From an uncultured SAR116 cluster alpha proteobacterium (GTDB lineage: Bacteria; Pseudomonadota; Alphaproteobacteria; Puniceispirillales; Marisalimonadaceae), in the NCBI GenBank assembly GCA_902623995.1, contig CACNWE010000007.1:47609-111608 (forward strand): a stretch of DNA of 64,000 nt. The letters are read 5' to 3'. A program made the translations under genes and the position numbers. The notes beneath the pieces were generated by a model. The model ran no database searches and had not been told where the DNA came from. It saw nothing but the letters and a program-made list of their open reading frames with translations. This document shows, piece after piece, positions 1 to 9,901 of this stretch (position 1 is the stretch's first letter; every line of letters begins with the position of its first letter).

Positions 1-1247
1 ACAGATGTTATAACCACACCAACATCAATGTCACTAATTTTAAACTTTGATTTATTTTGTTCTGACAACTCTTCTGCTGTGAAGCCTAGTTTATCATATT
101 CTTTAGCCTTAGTGTTATTTTTAGAAGTTTTACCAATTAAGTTTTCTTTTTCGGCTAATTCAAGCTCACCCAAAGTGACATTTAGTGTTAATTCTTTTCC
201 ATCTCTTAAAATTACTATTGGAACAGATTTACCTACAGGAGTACCAGCTACAACTTTAGGAAGTTCCTTCATATTTTTAATTTCAATTTCATTAAATTTA
301 ATTATAACATCACCTGTTTTGACACCAGCTTTTTCAGCAGGACCTCCTGCAGTTGCAGAAGATACTAAGGCTCCTCTAGCAGTTTTCATACCCAAACCTT
401 CAGCAATTTCATCTGAAATTTCTTGGATTAGAACACCAAGCCAACCTCTTTTTGTTCTACCATATTGTTTTAATTGGTCGGTAACCTGTTTCGCTAAATT
501 TGACGAAACAGCGAAACCTATACCTACTGAACCGCCAGATTGTGAAAAAATAGCAGTATTAATACCTACAACATTCCCCTTCATATCAAATAATGGTCCG
601 CCAGAATTACCTCTATTTATAGATGCATCTGTTTGAATATAATCATCATATGATCCAGATAGATTTCTACCTCTTGCAGACACTATACCAGCTGTAACTG
701 TTCCACCAAAGCCAAAAGGATTTCCTATTGCCATTACCCAATCGCCAACTCTAAGTTCGTTAGAATCACCAAACTTTACAGCTTTAAGTTTTTTATTTTT
801 TGGATCAATTTTTAAAAGAGCAACATCAGTTTTAGGATCCTTACCGACTACAGTAGCTTCAAAAGAGGTATCATCATACAAAATTACCATTATTTTTTCA
901 GCATTATCAATAACGTGATTGTTAGTAATTACATAGCCTGTTTTATCTATAATAAAACCAGAGCCTAATGATTGAGCTCTTCTTTTTTTGTTTTCGGGTT
1001 TATCAAATTGTTTAAAAAAATCCTCAAAAGGTGAGCCAGGTGGAAAGGATGGCATATTTCTAGATTTTTGTTCAATAACTGTAGTAGTAGATATATTAAC
1101 AACAGAAGGACTTAATTTTTCAGCTAAATCAGCAAAACTTTCAGGTGCACTTTTTGCATTTGCAGAATTTAATGTTAAAAATAAAATTAACAAACTCGTA
1201 ATTATCGAAAACTTATGATTATTTTTAAACTTAAACACGTAAGACAT
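1..1247 (-). CDS. degP: DegP/HtrA-type periplasmic serine protease (3' end outside window)
   Basis: Periplasmic protease/chaperone of the Do (HtrA) family. The minus-strand frame opens at ATG 1247, preceded by GGTGAG, and stays open to the window edge. It has a signal peptide (hydrophobic core about residues 15-28, likely cleavage after ANA). The chymotrypsin-like domain shows the triad as NNHV (about H111), KTDVAL (about D141) and GNSGGP (about S215). A PDZ domain follows from about residue 225, and the window ends before the second PDZ domain expected in the family. It lies about 90 bases downstream of hflC on the same strand. The hflK-hflC-degP order is common in alphaproteobacteria and points to envelope and membrane-protein quality control. 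The family call is secure; the choice among degP, degQ and mucD is not. Confidence 0.93.
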   Translation of the reverse strand, partial: MSYVFKFKNNHKFSIITSLLILFLTLNSANAKSAPESFADLAEKLSPSVVNISTTTVIEQKSRNMPSFPPGSPFEDFFKQFDKPENKKRRAQSLGSGFIIDKTGYVITNNHVIDNAEKIMVILYDDTSFEATVVGKDPKTDVALLKIDPKNKKLKAVKFGDSNELRVGDWVMAIGNPFGFGGTVTAGIVSARGRNLSGSYDDYIQTDASINRGNSGGPLFDMKGNVVGINTAIFSQSGGSVGIGFAVSSNLAKQVTDQLKQYGRTKRGWLGVLIQEISDEIAEGLGMKTARGALVSSATAGGPAEKAGVKTGDVIIKFNEIEIKNMKELPKVVAGTPVGKSVPIVILRDGKELTLNVTLGELELAEKENLIGKTSKNNTKAKEYDKLGFTAEELSEQNKSKFKISDIDVGVVITS

Positions 1248-1340
1248 TTACTCACCATTAATAATTTATAGATTAATATATAATAAAGGCACTTTTAAGG
1301 CTAAATTAAGCAATTGTTATGTCATTTAAAGATAATAAAT

Positions 1341-2219
1341 TTAATTTTTTTTACCATCTTGTTTACCAAAAAAACTAAAAAAGTCACTGTCAGGGCTCAA
1401 CAACATCGTCGTTCCATCATCCGCAAAAGTGTTTTCGTATGCTAGCATCGATCTGTAAAATTTAAAAAATTTTTCATCTTGTCCAAAAGCATCAGAATAA
1501 ATTTTTATGGCTTGAGCATCACCATTACCTCTTAAAGCTTCTGCTTTCCTTTTACTCTCCGCAACGAGAACGACTTTTTGTTTTTCTGCGTCTGCTCGTA
1601 TCTTTTGGGCTTCTTCTGCTCCTTCTGCTCTAAACTCTTTAGCCTCTTGCTCTCGTTCAGTTTTCATTCTATTAAATATATTTTGACTAGTTGCTTCCGG
1701 GTAATCTGCTCTTCTAATACGAACATCAACTATTTCCATACCTAATTTTTTAATTGTGGAATTAACTTCATCACCGATATCCTCTACAATTTTTGTTCTT
1801 GAATCAGATAAAATAGCTGTAAGTTCAAATTTACCAAAAACCCTTCTAACAGACGAGTCAATTATGGATTCTAAACGTTGACGGGCACCAAATTCATTTC
1901 TAACTGTTTGATAGAATAAAAGTGGATCGGTTATTCTAAATCTAGAATATGTATCGACTTCAAGTCTTTTTTGATCAGCTAAAATAACTTCTTCCGAATC
2001 TTGAGATACCAATGACAAAACTCTTTTTTCAAAGTAAGTAACTTCTTGAATAAATGGTATTTTAAAGTTCAAGCCTGGTCTATTAACAAGTCTTTTTGGT
2101 TCGCCAAATTGAAGAACTAGAGCTTGTTGGGTTTGATCAACAGTAAAAAAGGAACTTAGCACAGCAAATAAAACTGCTAAAATACCTAAACCTGACATAA
2201 TTTTTGTAGAAGACATCAC
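1341..2219 (-). CDS. hflC: HflC, SPFH-domain regulator of FtsH
   Basis: Partner of HflK in the inner-membrane HflKC complex that surrounds and modulates the FtsH protease. The 292-residue protein has one N-terminal membrane segment (about residues 9-27) and then an SPFH/band-7 domain starting VDQTQQALVLQFGEP. A charged Ala/Glu-rich helix follows (about 190-235), the usual coiled-coil part. Length matches the family. Its start overlaps the hflK stop by four bases, so the two are translationally coupled. Two Met codons occur at the start, so the exact first residue is uncertain by one. Confidence 0.95.
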   Translation of the reverse strand: MMSSTKIMSGLGILAVLFAVLSSFFTVDQTQQALVLQFGEPKRLVNRPGLNFKIPFIQEVTYFEKRVLSLVSQDSEEVILADQKRLEVDTYSRFRITDPLLFYQTVRNEFGARQRLESIIDSSVRRVFGKFELTAILSDSRTKIVEDIGDEVNSTIKKLGMEIVDVRIRRADYPEATSQNIFNRMKTEREQEAKEFRAEGAEEAQKIRADAEKQKVVLVAESKRKAEALRGNGDAQAIKIYSDAFGQDEKFFKFYRSMLAYENTFADDGTTMLLSPDSDFFSFFGKQDGKKN

Positions 2220-3313
2220 TGGTTTCCTTTTTGTTTAAGTTGGTCTAAAGGTAAATATGGAACAACACCAGAAGAACTAGCGGAATTATCCATAATGATT
2301 TTTTTAACTCTTGAAAAGACTTTTTCCATTGTTTCTAAATATATTCTTGATTCTGTTACTTCAGGATTAAGTTTATAACTTTTATAAATTGAATTAAATC
2401 TATCGGCATCACCCTTAGCTCTATTTACTACTTCGCTGGCATATGCTTCTGCTTCTGAAATAAGTTGTGCAGCTTCACCTCTAGCTCTAGGCACTATATC
2501 ATTTCTAAATGCTTCAGCTTCGTTGATAAGAGTATCTCTATCTTGTCTAGCTCTTTGAACATCATTAAATGCATCAATAACTTCAGAAGGAGGATTTACT
2601 GAGAGCAATTGAACGTCTCTTATTTCAACTCCCGCCTCATACTCATTTAAAAGTTCTTGAAGAGTATTTTTAGCTTTCAATTGAATATCTTGACGTCCAC
2701 CTGTAAGAGCTGTTTGTATTTTTGTCTGACCTATTATATCCCTCATAACGGATTGCGCTGCAACTTTTACAGTTTCAGGTGGATCTTGTATATTGAATAG
2801 ATAAGCACCAGCATCAGCAATTTTCCAAAAAACAATAAAATCAATATCAATATTGTTTTCGTCACCGGTAATCATTTTCGATTCATCTGGTACATCTCTC
2901 CTACTTGTAGCTGCACCTCCAAAGGATCTGTAACCAATTTCAATTCTATTATCTCTTGTAACATCAGGTGTTAAAACTTTTTCAATTGGACTTGGGAGAT
3001 GATAATGCAACCCAGGTGGCGTAGTCCTTACCCATTCTCCAAATCTCATTACTACACCCTGTTGTTGTGGATTAACTCTGTATATACCTGTCATCAACCA
3101 GATAGCTAATAAAACAAATAAAAGTATTGTTAGACCTTTACCGCCACCAAAGCCTGTCGGCATCATTTTTTTTAATTTGTCTCTGCTTTCTTTAAGCATT
3201 TGATCTACATCGGGAGGAGTTCCATTTGAGTTAGGTCTTTTTCCCCAAGGGTTCTGGTTATTACCACCACCCCAAGGTCCTGAACCGTTATCATTGATAT
3301 TATATGTTATCAT
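2216..3313 (-). CDS. hflK: HflK, SPFH-domain regulator of FtsH
   Basis: Membrane-anchored HflK subunit of the FtsH-modulating HflKC complex. The 365-residue protein begins with a Gly/Asn/Pro-rich cytoplasmic stretch (WGGGNNQNPWG), as in other HflK proteins. A membrane segment follows at about residues 58-76, then the band-7 domain (VNPQQQGVVMRFGEW) and a charged helical region ending near PYLPLDQL, a typical HflK C-terminus. It is first in the hflK-hflC-degP cluster and is transcribed divergently from mrp across about 115 bases that must hold both promoters. Confidence 0.95.
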   Translation of the reverse strand: MITYNINDNGSGPWGGGNNQNPWGKRPNSNGTPPDVDQMLKESRDKLKKMMPTGFGGGKGLTILLFVLLAIWLMTGIYRVNPQQQGVVMRFGEWVRTTPPGLHYHLPSPIEKVLTPDVTRDNRIEIGYRSFGGAATSRRDVPDESKMITGDENNIDIDFIVFWKIADAGAYLFNIQDPPETVKVAAQSVMRDIIGQTKIQTALTGGRQDIQLKAKNTLQELLNEYEAGVEIRDVQLLSVNPPSEVIDAFNDVQRARQDRDTLINEAEAFRNDIVPRARGEAAQLISEAEAYASEVVNRAKGDADRFNSIYKSYKLNPEVTESRIYLETMEKVFSRVKKIIMDNSASSSGVVPYLPLDQLKQKGNQ

Positions 3314-3430
3314 AAATTACTCCAGAAAGATTTAGACGCTAAGTAGAAATTTGAATTAAATTAGTATATGATATTTGCACTAGAATTATAAATTTCAACC
3401 TTTACTAAAAATTATTTCTTGGCGTATGTA

Positions 3431-4498
3431 ATGAATAATAAAAAATTAGAAGAAATTATTACAATTTTAAGATCTATTATCTTACAAAACCAATCACAAA
3501 ACATTTATGAAAGCAAAATGATAAATGGTTTGAAGTATGAAAATAACATAATTTCGTTTACCCTTGAACTCCTCCCGGAACAATTAAAGCAATCTGAAGC
3601 AATTAAAAAATTTATTCAAGAAAAATTATATGTTGTTAATGATGTCAAGAAAGTAGAAATAATTTTGACTTCACATAAAACTAATAAAAATGTTACTGAT
3701 GTAAATGAACCATTAAGACCTGCTAAAAATATTATTGCAATAGCTAGTGGAAAGGGTGGAGTTGGAAAATCAACTACCGCTATTAATTTAGCTCTTTCGT
3801 TATCAAAATTAAATAATAGTGTAGGAATTTTGGATGCCGACATATATGGCCCAAGCCTTCCAAAGTTAACTGGTATTAACAACAAGCCTAAAAGTGATGG
3901 AAAAAAAATAATTCCACATATTGCGTTTGGTTTACAGGTAATGTCCATTGGATATTTAGTTCCTGAAGATGCTGCTACTATTTGGAGAGGGCCTATGGTT
4001 ATGAGCGCAATCGAACAATTACTAAGAGATGTAAACTGGTCAAACCTTGACTTTTTAATAATTGATATGCCACCTGGAACTGGAGATGCTCAATTAACAT
4101 TATCTCAACGTGTTCAACTTTCTGGAGCAATAATTGTTTCAACTCCCCAAGACTTGTCACTAATAGACGCAAGAAAAGGTCTGAATATGTTTAAAAAAGT
4201 AAATGTTCCTATTTTAGGAATTATTGAAAATATGAGTTATTTTGAATGCCATAATTGTAATACAAAACATGAGATTTTTGGAAATGGTGGTGCAAAAGCC
4301 GAAGCTGAAAAATTGGGTGTAACATTTTTAGATGCAATTCCTTTAGATATTTCTTTGAGAACAACATCAGATGAAGGCAACCCAGTTGTTCATAAAGAAC
4401 CTAATAACTATATTTCAAAAAAATATATGGAAATAGGAACCAAAATATTGGATCAAATTGAAAAAAACATAAAACAATCACCTCAAATTATTCAATGA
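3431..4498 (+). CDS. mrp: Mrp/NBP35-type P-loop ATPase, Fe-S cluster carrier
   Basis: Cytosolic ParA-like ATPase (Mrp/ApbC) that binds and delivers Fe-S clusters. It has the deviant Walker A SGKGGVGKST (about residues 106-115), a Walker B region DFLIIDMPPGTGD, and the C-terminal CHNC pair (FECHNCNTKHEIFG) that binds the cluster at the dimer interface. The first 90 residues are a diverged MIP18/DUF59-like domain. I place the start at ATG 3431; an in-frame TTG at 3419 adds four residues, and neither has a clear ribosome binding site. It ends two bases from the convergent folA stop. Confidence 0.92.
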   Translation: MNNKKLEEIITILRSIILQNQSQNIYESKMINGLKYENNIISFTLELLPEQLKQSEAIKKFIQEKLYVVNDVKKVEIILTSHKTNKNVTDVNEPLRPAKNIIAIASGKGGVGKSTTAINLALSLSKLNNSVGILDADIYGPSLPKLTGINNKPKSDGKKIIPHIAFGLQVMSIGYLVPEDAATIWRGPMVMSAIEQLLRDVNWSNLDFLIIDMPPGTGDAQLTLSQRVQLSGAIIVSTPQDLSLIDARKGLNMFKKVNVPILGIIENMSYFECHNCNTKHEIFGNGGAKAEAEKLGVTFLDAIPLDISLRTTSDEGNPVVHKEPNNYISKKYMEIGTKILDQIEKNIKQSPQIIQ

Positions 4499-4499
4499 A

Positions 4500-5048
4500 T
4501 TAGACTATCCTTTTGTAATGCCAAAAACTATGTTCAGGCACATCATTTGTTGCAAAATAATGTTCAAGTTTAGTTTTTTCCCAATCTTTATCATTTAACT
4601 TAGGAAATTTAATACCAGTTTTTGTATTAAATTTAACTTTTGTCATTTCAATGTTGTTACAATATTTTAAACCTATTTTATAAATTTCTGCTCCACCAAA
4701 TAAAAATATTTTTTTTTGGGTTACATTCTGATTAATTTGTATATTAAGATCAATCCATTCATCTGCTTTGTTAATAGCATCTTTAAATGAATTAACAACT
4801 ATAGCCCCCGCAGGACTCCAGGAAATGGATTTAGTCAACACAATATTTGCTCTTCCTGGCAGAGGTCTTCCAATGGAATCCCATGTTTTCCTACCCATTA
4901 TCAAAGGACTACCCATGGTCATTTTTTTTAATCGTTTTAGATCCCCTGGTAAATGCCAAAGTAAATTTTTACCATCCCCAATTATTCTATCTTCATTCAT
5001 AGCAACAATGCAAAATAATGGATTTTTTAAATTTTTTTTATTTATCAT
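4500..5048 (-). CDS. folA: dihydrofolate reductase
   Basis: Reduces dihydrofolate to tetrahydrofolate with NADPH, regenerating the cofactor oxidised by thymidylate synthase. The 182-residue protein shows the DHFR core: VAMNEDRIIGDGKNLLWHLPGDL, IMGRKTWDSIG, PLPGRANIVLT and FLFGGAEIYKIGL. The N-terminus is about ten residues longer than E. coli FolA. The ATG abuts the thyA stop codon (TAA then ATG, no spacer), a thyA-folA operon read by coupling. The two genes are functionally paired in one-carbon and dTMP metabolism. Confidence 0.95.
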   Translation of the reverse strand: MINKKNLKNPLFCIVAMNEDRIIGDGKNLLWHLPGDLKRLKKMTMGSPLIMGRKTWDSIGRPLPGRANIVLTKSISWSPAGAIVVNSFKDAINKADEWIDLNIQINQNVTQKKIFLFGGAEIYKIGLKYCNNIEMTKVKFNTKTGIKFPKLNDKDWEKTKLEHYFATNDVPEHSFWHYKRIV

Positions 5049-5843
5049 TTAAACTGCTACGGGTGCTGGGATGTTTGGATATGGATCATAATCAGTAATA
5101 TTAAAATCAACAAATCTAAATTCATTTATATCAGAATGTGTTTTAGTTATTTTTAATTTAGGCAATTGTTTAGTGGATCTAGTCAATTGTAATTTAGCTT
5201 GTTCAAAATGATTCGTATATAAATGAGCATCACCTAGTGTATGGACAAAATCACCTACAGACAAACCAGTAATATTAGCTATCATGTGTGTTAATATTGA
5301 ATATGAGGCTATGTTAAATGGTACTCCAAGAAAAATGTCTGCACTTCTTTGGTATAATTGACAAGATAACTTGTTTTTAGAGACATAAAATTGAAACAAA
5401 CAATGACATGGTGGAAGAGCCATGCTTCCAACGTCTGAAGGGTTCCAAGCAGAAACTATCATTCTTCTTGAGCTGGGTTTCTGTTTGATTTCATTAATGA
5501 CATCATTTAATTGATCAAGCTTTCTTCCATCTGGAGTATCCCATCTTCTCCATTGCTTTCCATAAACAGGGCCAAGATCGCCATTTTCATCTGCCCACTC
5601 GTCCCATATTGAAACGTTGTTTTCTTTTAAGTAAGATATATTGGTATCACCTTTAATAAACCATAATAACTCATGAATAATTGATTTTAAATGAAGTCTC
5701 TTAGTAGTTAATAATGGAAGCCCATCATTTAAATCAAATCTCATCTGCCAACCAAAAACTGACTTTGTGCCTGTGCCAGTTCTGTCTTCTTTTAAATCAC
5801 CATTTTGTAAAACATGATTTAATAAATCTAAATATTGCTTCAT
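5049..5843 (-). CDS. thyA: thymidylate synthase (ThyA)
   Basis: Folate-dependent thymidylate synthase, making dTMP from dUMP and methylenetetrahydrofolate. It is 264 residues, the length of E. coli ThyA, with the nucleophile in LPPCHC at C146, the substrate-binding [12 protein letters not shown] segment and the C-terminal NIPAPVAV. First gene of the thyA-folA pair. The gap upstream (5844-5920) also carries the opposite-direction ssrA promoter region. Confidence 0.97.
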   Translation of the reverse strand: MKQYLDLLNHVLQNGDLKEDRTGTGTKSVFGWQMRFDLNDGLPLLTTKRLHLKSIIHELLWFIKGDTNISYLKENNVSIWDEWADENGDLGPVYGKQWRRWDTPDGRKLDQLNDVINEIKQKPSSRRMIVSAWNPSDVGSMALPPCHCLFQFYVSKNKLSCQLYQRSADIFLGVPFNIASYSILTHMIANITGLSVGDFVHTLGDAHLYTNHFEQAKLQLTRSTKQLPKLKITKTHSDINEFRFVDFNITDYDPYPNIPAPVAV

Positions 5844-5909
5844 ACGAATGTCTCAAAAAAAAGTTATACACAATCATTATGTGCTCTTTAATAAAAAAAA
5901 TAAATGCTG

Positions 5910-5915
5910 TATAGT
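5910..5915 (+). promoter_or_regulatory. possible -10 element for ssrA
   Basis: TATAGT lies about five bases before the presumed 5' end of the ssrA transcript and follows TG, resembling an extended -10. No good -35 is visible. A perfect 6-bp inverted repeat with a 4-base loop (AGTCAT/ATGACT, 5921-5936) comes next and may start the precursor RNA. Confidence 0.4.
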
Positions 5916-5920
5916 AAAAA

Positions 5921-6240
5921 AGTCATTTCTATGACTATGGTGATAAACATTTTTTAGAATAAGCTTAGCGGACCCGGGGGCGGTACCCGGCACCTCCACC
6001 AATATTTGGGGGTGAAACAGGATCGACGTATGTAGTAAAAATTAAACTTTCACTCGGCATTGTACCACCGTTATCGGACTAATTTAAATAGTTGCAAACG
6101 ACAACTATGCTCCGGTAGCTGCAGCAGCGTAAGCAGCCAAAGCAACCGAAAACTAGTCCTGTTCTATAGCTAGAACTGGCGGGGTTATTGTTTACCTGGC
6201 AACAGAAAAACTTTGGTGGCGAGAAGTAACTTCTCGCCAT
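5921..6240 (+). ncRNA. ssrA: tmRNA, circularly permuted two-piece type
   Basis: Transfer-messenger RNA for rescuing stalled ribosomes. The acceptor piece comes first: T-stem CCGGG/CCCGG (5974-5990), acceptor strand CACCTCC (5991-5997), then A and CCA ending at 6001. After a short spacer the coding piece opens with GGGGGTG (6008-6014), which pairs with CACCTCC. This permuted order is the alphaproteobacterial form. The tag frame runs from GCA 6094 to TAA 6130-6132 and reads ANDNYAPVAAAA, preceded by AATAGTT as in other tmRNAs. A strong hairpin closes the gene. Outer ends are approximate, and the spacer at about 6002-6007 would be removed on maturation. Confidence 0.93.
6217..6239 (+). terminator. 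hairpin at the 3' end of ssrA
   Basis: A perfect 10-bp stem (TGGCGAGAAG / CTTCTCGCCA) with a 3-base TAA loop closes the coding piece of ssrA. The sequence after it is T-rich but lacks a continuous T run. It probably acts as terminator or processing signal, with some read-through to sspB possible. Confidence 0.6.
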
Positions 6241-6309
6241 CTTAAAATTTTTATTGAAAAAACAGCTTTCAAAAATGTAAAGTATTTTAAACATTCGTAA
6301 GGTATAAAA

Positions 6310-6825
6310 TTGACAAATAATAAAGATAATAATGGTTCTAATTCTCAAGGTTTTGACTATGACTTTTTAGTTGAAGAAAGTCTTAAAAATGTTGTTAAAA
6401 AAGTTTTAAAAATAACTTCTGAAACGGGTCTTGTCGGAAACAGTCATTTTTTTATTACATTTAATGGTAATGATCCAAACGTAATTGTACCCCCCGAGTT
6501 AAAAAATACTGAAAATTCGGAAATAAAAATAATAATTCAGCATCAATTTTGGGAACTAAAAACATCTGATGATCATTTTGAAGTTACTCTATCTTTTAAC
6601 GGAGACAAAAAGAGTATTTTTGTTCCTTTTAAAGCAATAACATCTTTTACTGATCCATCAGTTGGTTTTGCACTTCAATTTAAAATCGAAGATAATTTAA
6701 AAGATACTAATTTAAGTAAAATTGAAAGTTCAGATATTAACAAACCATTGATAACAAATTTAAAAGATACAGATGCAAAATCTGGAGAAGTAGTTTCTCT
6801 TGATGAATTTAGAGATAAAAAATAA
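6310..6825 (+). CDS. sspB: SspB-like ClpXP adaptor (alphaproteobacterial type)
   Basis: Adaptor that binds ssrA-tagged proteins and hands them to ClpXP. The 171-residue protein has the SspB-alpha pattern: an N-terminal FDYDFLVEESLKNVV helix, the beta core HFFITFNGNDPNVIVPPEL and IIIQHQFWEL, then FVPFKAITSFTDPS. A variable tail ends in VSLDEFRDKK, the likely ClpX-binding element. The start is TTG 6310 with AAGG about eight bases upstream. It lies directly downstream of ssrA, so tag and reader are neighbours. Confidence 0.87.
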   Translation: MTNNKDNNGSNSQGFDYDFLVEESLKNVVKKVLKITSETGLVGNSHFFITFNGNDPNVIVPPELKNTENSEIKIIIQHQFWELKTSDDHFEVTLSFNGDKKSIFVPFKAITSFTDPSVGFALQFKIEDNLKDTNLSKIESSDINKPLITNLKDTDAKSGEVVSLDEFRDKK

Positions 6826-6846
6826 GGTTGTTTATAGGAGATAATT

Positions 6847-8457
6847 TTGAACGATTTTAATTATTCACCAATTTTTCCTACTTCAATTGATGAAACTGAA
6901 TACGTAAAAATATCAGATTCACATGTGAAAACTCTAAAAATAAACAATCAAGAAATTTTGATTGTTGACCCAAAGGCACTTACTCTTCTATCACAAAGAG
7001 CTTTTAAAGATGTTTCTCACCTACTTAGAAAATCACATTTAAAACAACTTAGAGATATACTTGATGATAAAGAAGCCTCTAGTAATGACAAATTTGTAGC
7101 ATTAACAATGTTAAAAAATGCGAACATATCTGCATCAGGAGTGCTTCCTATGTGTCAAGATACTGGTACTGCAATAATCTTAGGTTATAAAGGAGAAAAA
7201 GTTTTTACTAACTCAGATGATAACGAATTTCTATCTTTAGGTGTTTACAAAACATACAAAGAAAATAACTTGCGTTTCTCTCAACTTGCACCAGTATCTA
7301 TGTTTGAAGAAAAAAATACTGCAAATAATTTACCAGCAGAAATAAGTATATCTGCTAATGAAGGACAAGAGTATAAATTTGCATTTGTGCAAAAAGGTGG
7401 TGGATCTGCTAATAAAAGTTTTTTATTCCAGGCAACTCCTGCTACTCTAAATCCAGAGAATTTAAAAAAATTTCTTTATGATAAAATCATTTCTTTGGGC
7501 ACTGCAGCTTGCCCACCTTATCATTTATCGGTAGTTATTGGAGGCACATCAGCTGAATTTAATTTAAAGACCGTTAAACTTGGATCTATGCGTTATTTAG
7601 ATAATTTACCTAAAGCTGGAAACTTTAAATCTGGTCATGCATATAGAGATTTAGAATGGGAAAAGATAATATTAAACCTTACAAGAGAAATGGGTGTGGG
7701 CGCACAATTTGGAGGAAAATATTTTTGTCACGATGTTAGAGTTATTAGACTTCCAAGGCATGGTGCATCACTACCAATTGGAATTGGTGTTTCTTGTTCG
7801 GCCGATAGACAAATTTTAGGCAAGATCAATAAGGACGGAATTTTTATTGAAAAACTTGAAACAGAACCAAGTAAATATTTGCCCGATGTGAATTTAGACG
7901 AAATATCAGAAAATGCTACACATATTGATTTAAATCAACCAATGAAAAATATTTTAGAACAATTAAATGAATGTAAAATTAAGAAGAGAGTTATTCTTTC
8001 TGGACCAATGGTCGTTGCAAGAGACATAGCTCATGCAAAGTTACTTCAAAGATTAGATGAGGATGGGAAGCTACCTGATTATATAAAAGATCATCCTGTA
8101 TACTATGCTGGCCCAGCCAAAACTCCAAAGGGTATGCCTTCTGGATCTTTTGGACCCACAACTGCCGGTAGAATGGATGCTTATGTAGATAAATTTCAAG
8201 AAAATGGTGGATCTTTGGTTATGTTAGCAAAAGGAAACAGATCAAAGCAAGTAAAAGAAGCGTGCAAAAAACATGGTGGATTTTACCTTGGAACTATCGG
8301 AGGAACTGCTGCAAAAGTTGCATTAAATTGCATAAAAAAAATAGAGGTTTTAGAATATCCAGAACTAGGAATGGAGGCTGTTTGGAAAATTGAAGTTAAA
8401 GACTTTCCTGCATTTGTTGTAATTGACAATAAAGGAAATGATTTTTTTGAAATTTAA
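6847..8457 (+). CDS. fumA: class I fumarate hydratase (Fe-S)
   Basis: Oxygen-sensitive [4Fe-4S] fumarase interconverting fumarate and malate in the TCA cycle. At 536 residues it has both halves of the class I enzyme: the N-terminal alpha part with MCQDTGTA (cluster Cys) and [10 protein letters not shown], and the beta part with [23 protein letters not shown] and GGTAAKVA. The start is TTG 6847, about six bases after AGGAG. It overlaps the convergent downstream gene by four bases. I use fumA for the family, not to separate it from fumB. Confidence 0.93.
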   Translation: MNDFNYSPIFPTSIDETEYVKISDSHVKTLKINNQEILIVDPKALTLLSQRAFKDVSHLLRKSHLKQLRDILDDKEASSNDKFVALTMLKNANISASGVLPMCQDTGTAIILGYKGEKVFTNSDDNEFLSLGVYKTYKENNLRFSQLAPVSMFEEKNTANNLPAEISISANEGQEYKFAFVQKGGGSANKSFLFQATPATLNPENLKKFLYDKIISLGTAACPPYHLSVVIGGTSAEFNLKTVKLGSMRYLDNLPKAGNFKSGHAYRDLEWEKIILNLTREMGVGAQFGGKYFCHDVRVIRLPRHGASLPIGIGVSCSADRQILGKINKDGIFIEKLETEPSKYLPDVNLDEISENATHIDLNQPMKNILEQLNECKIKKRVILSGPMVVARDIAHAKLLQRLDEDGKLPDYIKDHPVYYAGPAKTPKGMPSGSFGPTTAGRMDAYVDKFQENGGSLVMLAKGNRSKQVKEACKKHGGFYLGTIGGTAAKVALNCIKKIEVLEYPELGMEAVWKIEVKDFPAFVVIDNKGNDFFEI

Positions 8458-9620
8458 AAAACCAACTGCTTCATTATTGAAAATAGATCGGATTTTCCTT
8501 CGAAACCAACTCCAGTTATTTCTGGTAAAGTCACAAAACTTTTTTCAACCTTAACGCCATCAGGAAATCCTCCATATGGTTGAAAAAGATCTGGATAACT
8601 CTCATTTCCACCAAGTCCTAATCCCGCAGCAATTGCTAAGGACATTTGATGACCTCCATGAGGAATACACCTTGAAACATCCCATTGATTTTCCTTGAGC
8701 ATTTCAATAATTCTTAAATATTCAACTAGCCCATAACTTAAAGCACAATCAAATTGTAACCAATCTTTATCTTTTCTCATTCCAGCGTATCTAATAAGAT
8801 TTCTTGCGTCATGAACTGAAAACAAATTCTCGCCAGTTGCTAATGGATATAAGTAATGCTTTGATAATTCTTTATGAAGTTCAAAATCTAAAGGATCGCC
8901 TGGCTCTTCGTACCAAAATAAATTATAGTTAGATAAAGCTTTACCATATTCAATCGCTGTTTCAAGATCAAACCTTCCATTTGCATCAACAGCAAGTTGA
9001 TCTTCAGGACCTAATATTTTTAAAATAGCTTCTATCCTTTCACAATCTTCCGATAGAGTAGCTCCTCCTATTTTCTTTTTGACTACTGAATAGCCAAGAT
9101 CTAAATATTTTTTTATTTCGTCAGTTAAACCATTAATTCCTTGATTTGGCCAATAATATCCACCAGCAGCATAAACAAACACTTTTCTATTTGGTACACC
9201 ATCACCATATCTTTCAGCTAGTAATTGAAATAATGGCTTATCTTCGATTTTTGAAATAAGGTCCCATATTGCCATGTCAATTGTCCCTACAGCAACAGAT
9301 CTTTCACCATGTCCACCAGGTTTTTCATTTTTCATCATGACATTCCACATCTTTATAGGATCGAAATTTGTACCTTCATCATTTAATATTTCATTGGTTT
9401 TAGCTTCCAATAATCTTGGAGCAAATCTCTCTCTGATAAGGTGACCCTGTCCATACCTTCCATTCGAATTAAACCCATAACCAATTAAAGGCTTGCCATT
9501 TTTAACAACATTAGAACAAACTGCGACAAGACTTATCGTCATTTTTGAAAAATCTATATATGCATTCCTAATATTGGAACTTATAGATTTCGTTTCTTCA
9601 ATTATATTAGTAATCTTCAT
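8454..9620 (-). CDS. tarD: enolase-superfamily dehydratase, probably D-tartrate dehydratase
   Basis: Mandelate racemase-like member of the enolase superfamily. The 388-residue protein keeps the metal ligands in [17 protein letters not shown] and TGENLF, the catalytic Lys motif in VVKKKIGG, and the His in [10 protein letters not shown]. The N-terminus ([11 protein letters not shown]), [14 protein letters not shown] and the C-terminus ([15 protein letters not shown]) agree with what I remember of Bradyrhizobium TarD, which makes oxaloacetate from D-tartrate. The assignment is by recall, so another acid-sugar substrate is possible. I chose ATG 9620 over an upstream ATG 9653 because it fits the family's beginning. 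No transporter gene is adjacent. Confidence 0.75.
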   Translation of the reverse strand: MKITNIIEETKSISSNIRNAYIDFSKMTISLVAVCSNVVKNGKPLIGYGFNSNGRYGQGHLIRERFAPRLLEAKTNEILNDEGTNFDPIKMWNVMMKNEKPGGHGERSVAVGTIDMAIWDLISKIEDKPLFQLLAERYGDGVPNRKVFVYAAGGYYWPNQGINGLTDEIKKYLDLGYSVVKKKIGGATLSEDCERIEAILKILGPEDQLAVDANGRFDLETAIEYGKALSNYNLFWYEEPGDPLDFELHKELSKHYLYPLATGENLFSVHDARNLIRYAGMRKDKDWLQFDCALSYGLVEYLRIIEMLKENQWDVSRCIPHGGHQMSLAIAAGLGLGGNESYPDLFQPYGGFPDGVKVEKSFVTLPEITGVGFEGKSDLFSIMKQLVF

Positions 9621-9696
9621 TATACTATGCCTATGTATGAAAATACATATCAAGGATTAACTAAGACAATTTATTGTTTAAAAAAAAGCCTAGAAT

Positions 9697-9822
9697 TTAA
9701 CCCTGCCGAGCTTTAAATCTTGGATTCCTCTTATTAATAACGTATAGACGGCCTCTACGTTTTACAATTTGAGAGTTTCTATCTCTGACTTTAAGAGTTT
9801 TTAAAGAACTTACTACTTTCAT
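9697..9822 (-). CDS. rpmJ: 50S ribosomal protein L36 (zinc-free type)
   Basis: A 41-residue basic protein starting at ATG 9822 after GGTGAT and ending NPRFKARQG, the signature end of bL36. It lacks the Cys/His zinc ligands of the C+ form. The open frame extends far upstream, but that part is spurious because it overlaps msrA. It lies between tarD and msrA on the minus strand. Confidence 0.93.
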   Translation of the reverse strand: MKVVSSLKTLKVRDRNSQIVKRRGRLYVINKRNPRFKARQG

Positions 9823-9901
9823 GATCACCCTATTAGATAATTGTTTGATTTGATATAATAACAATTCATTTTGGTCAAGATCTAAAATAACTTTAGCAAA
9901 T

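Noticed and set aside
28..1218. Plus-strand open frames over the first 1.2 kb.
   Set aside because: They are antisense to degP, which has full catalytic motifs on the minus strand; codon content of the plus frames is unconvincing.
6079..6348. Minus-strand open frame across ssrA.
   Set aside because: It lies on the antisense of the tmRNA and its sequence is explained by RNA structure.
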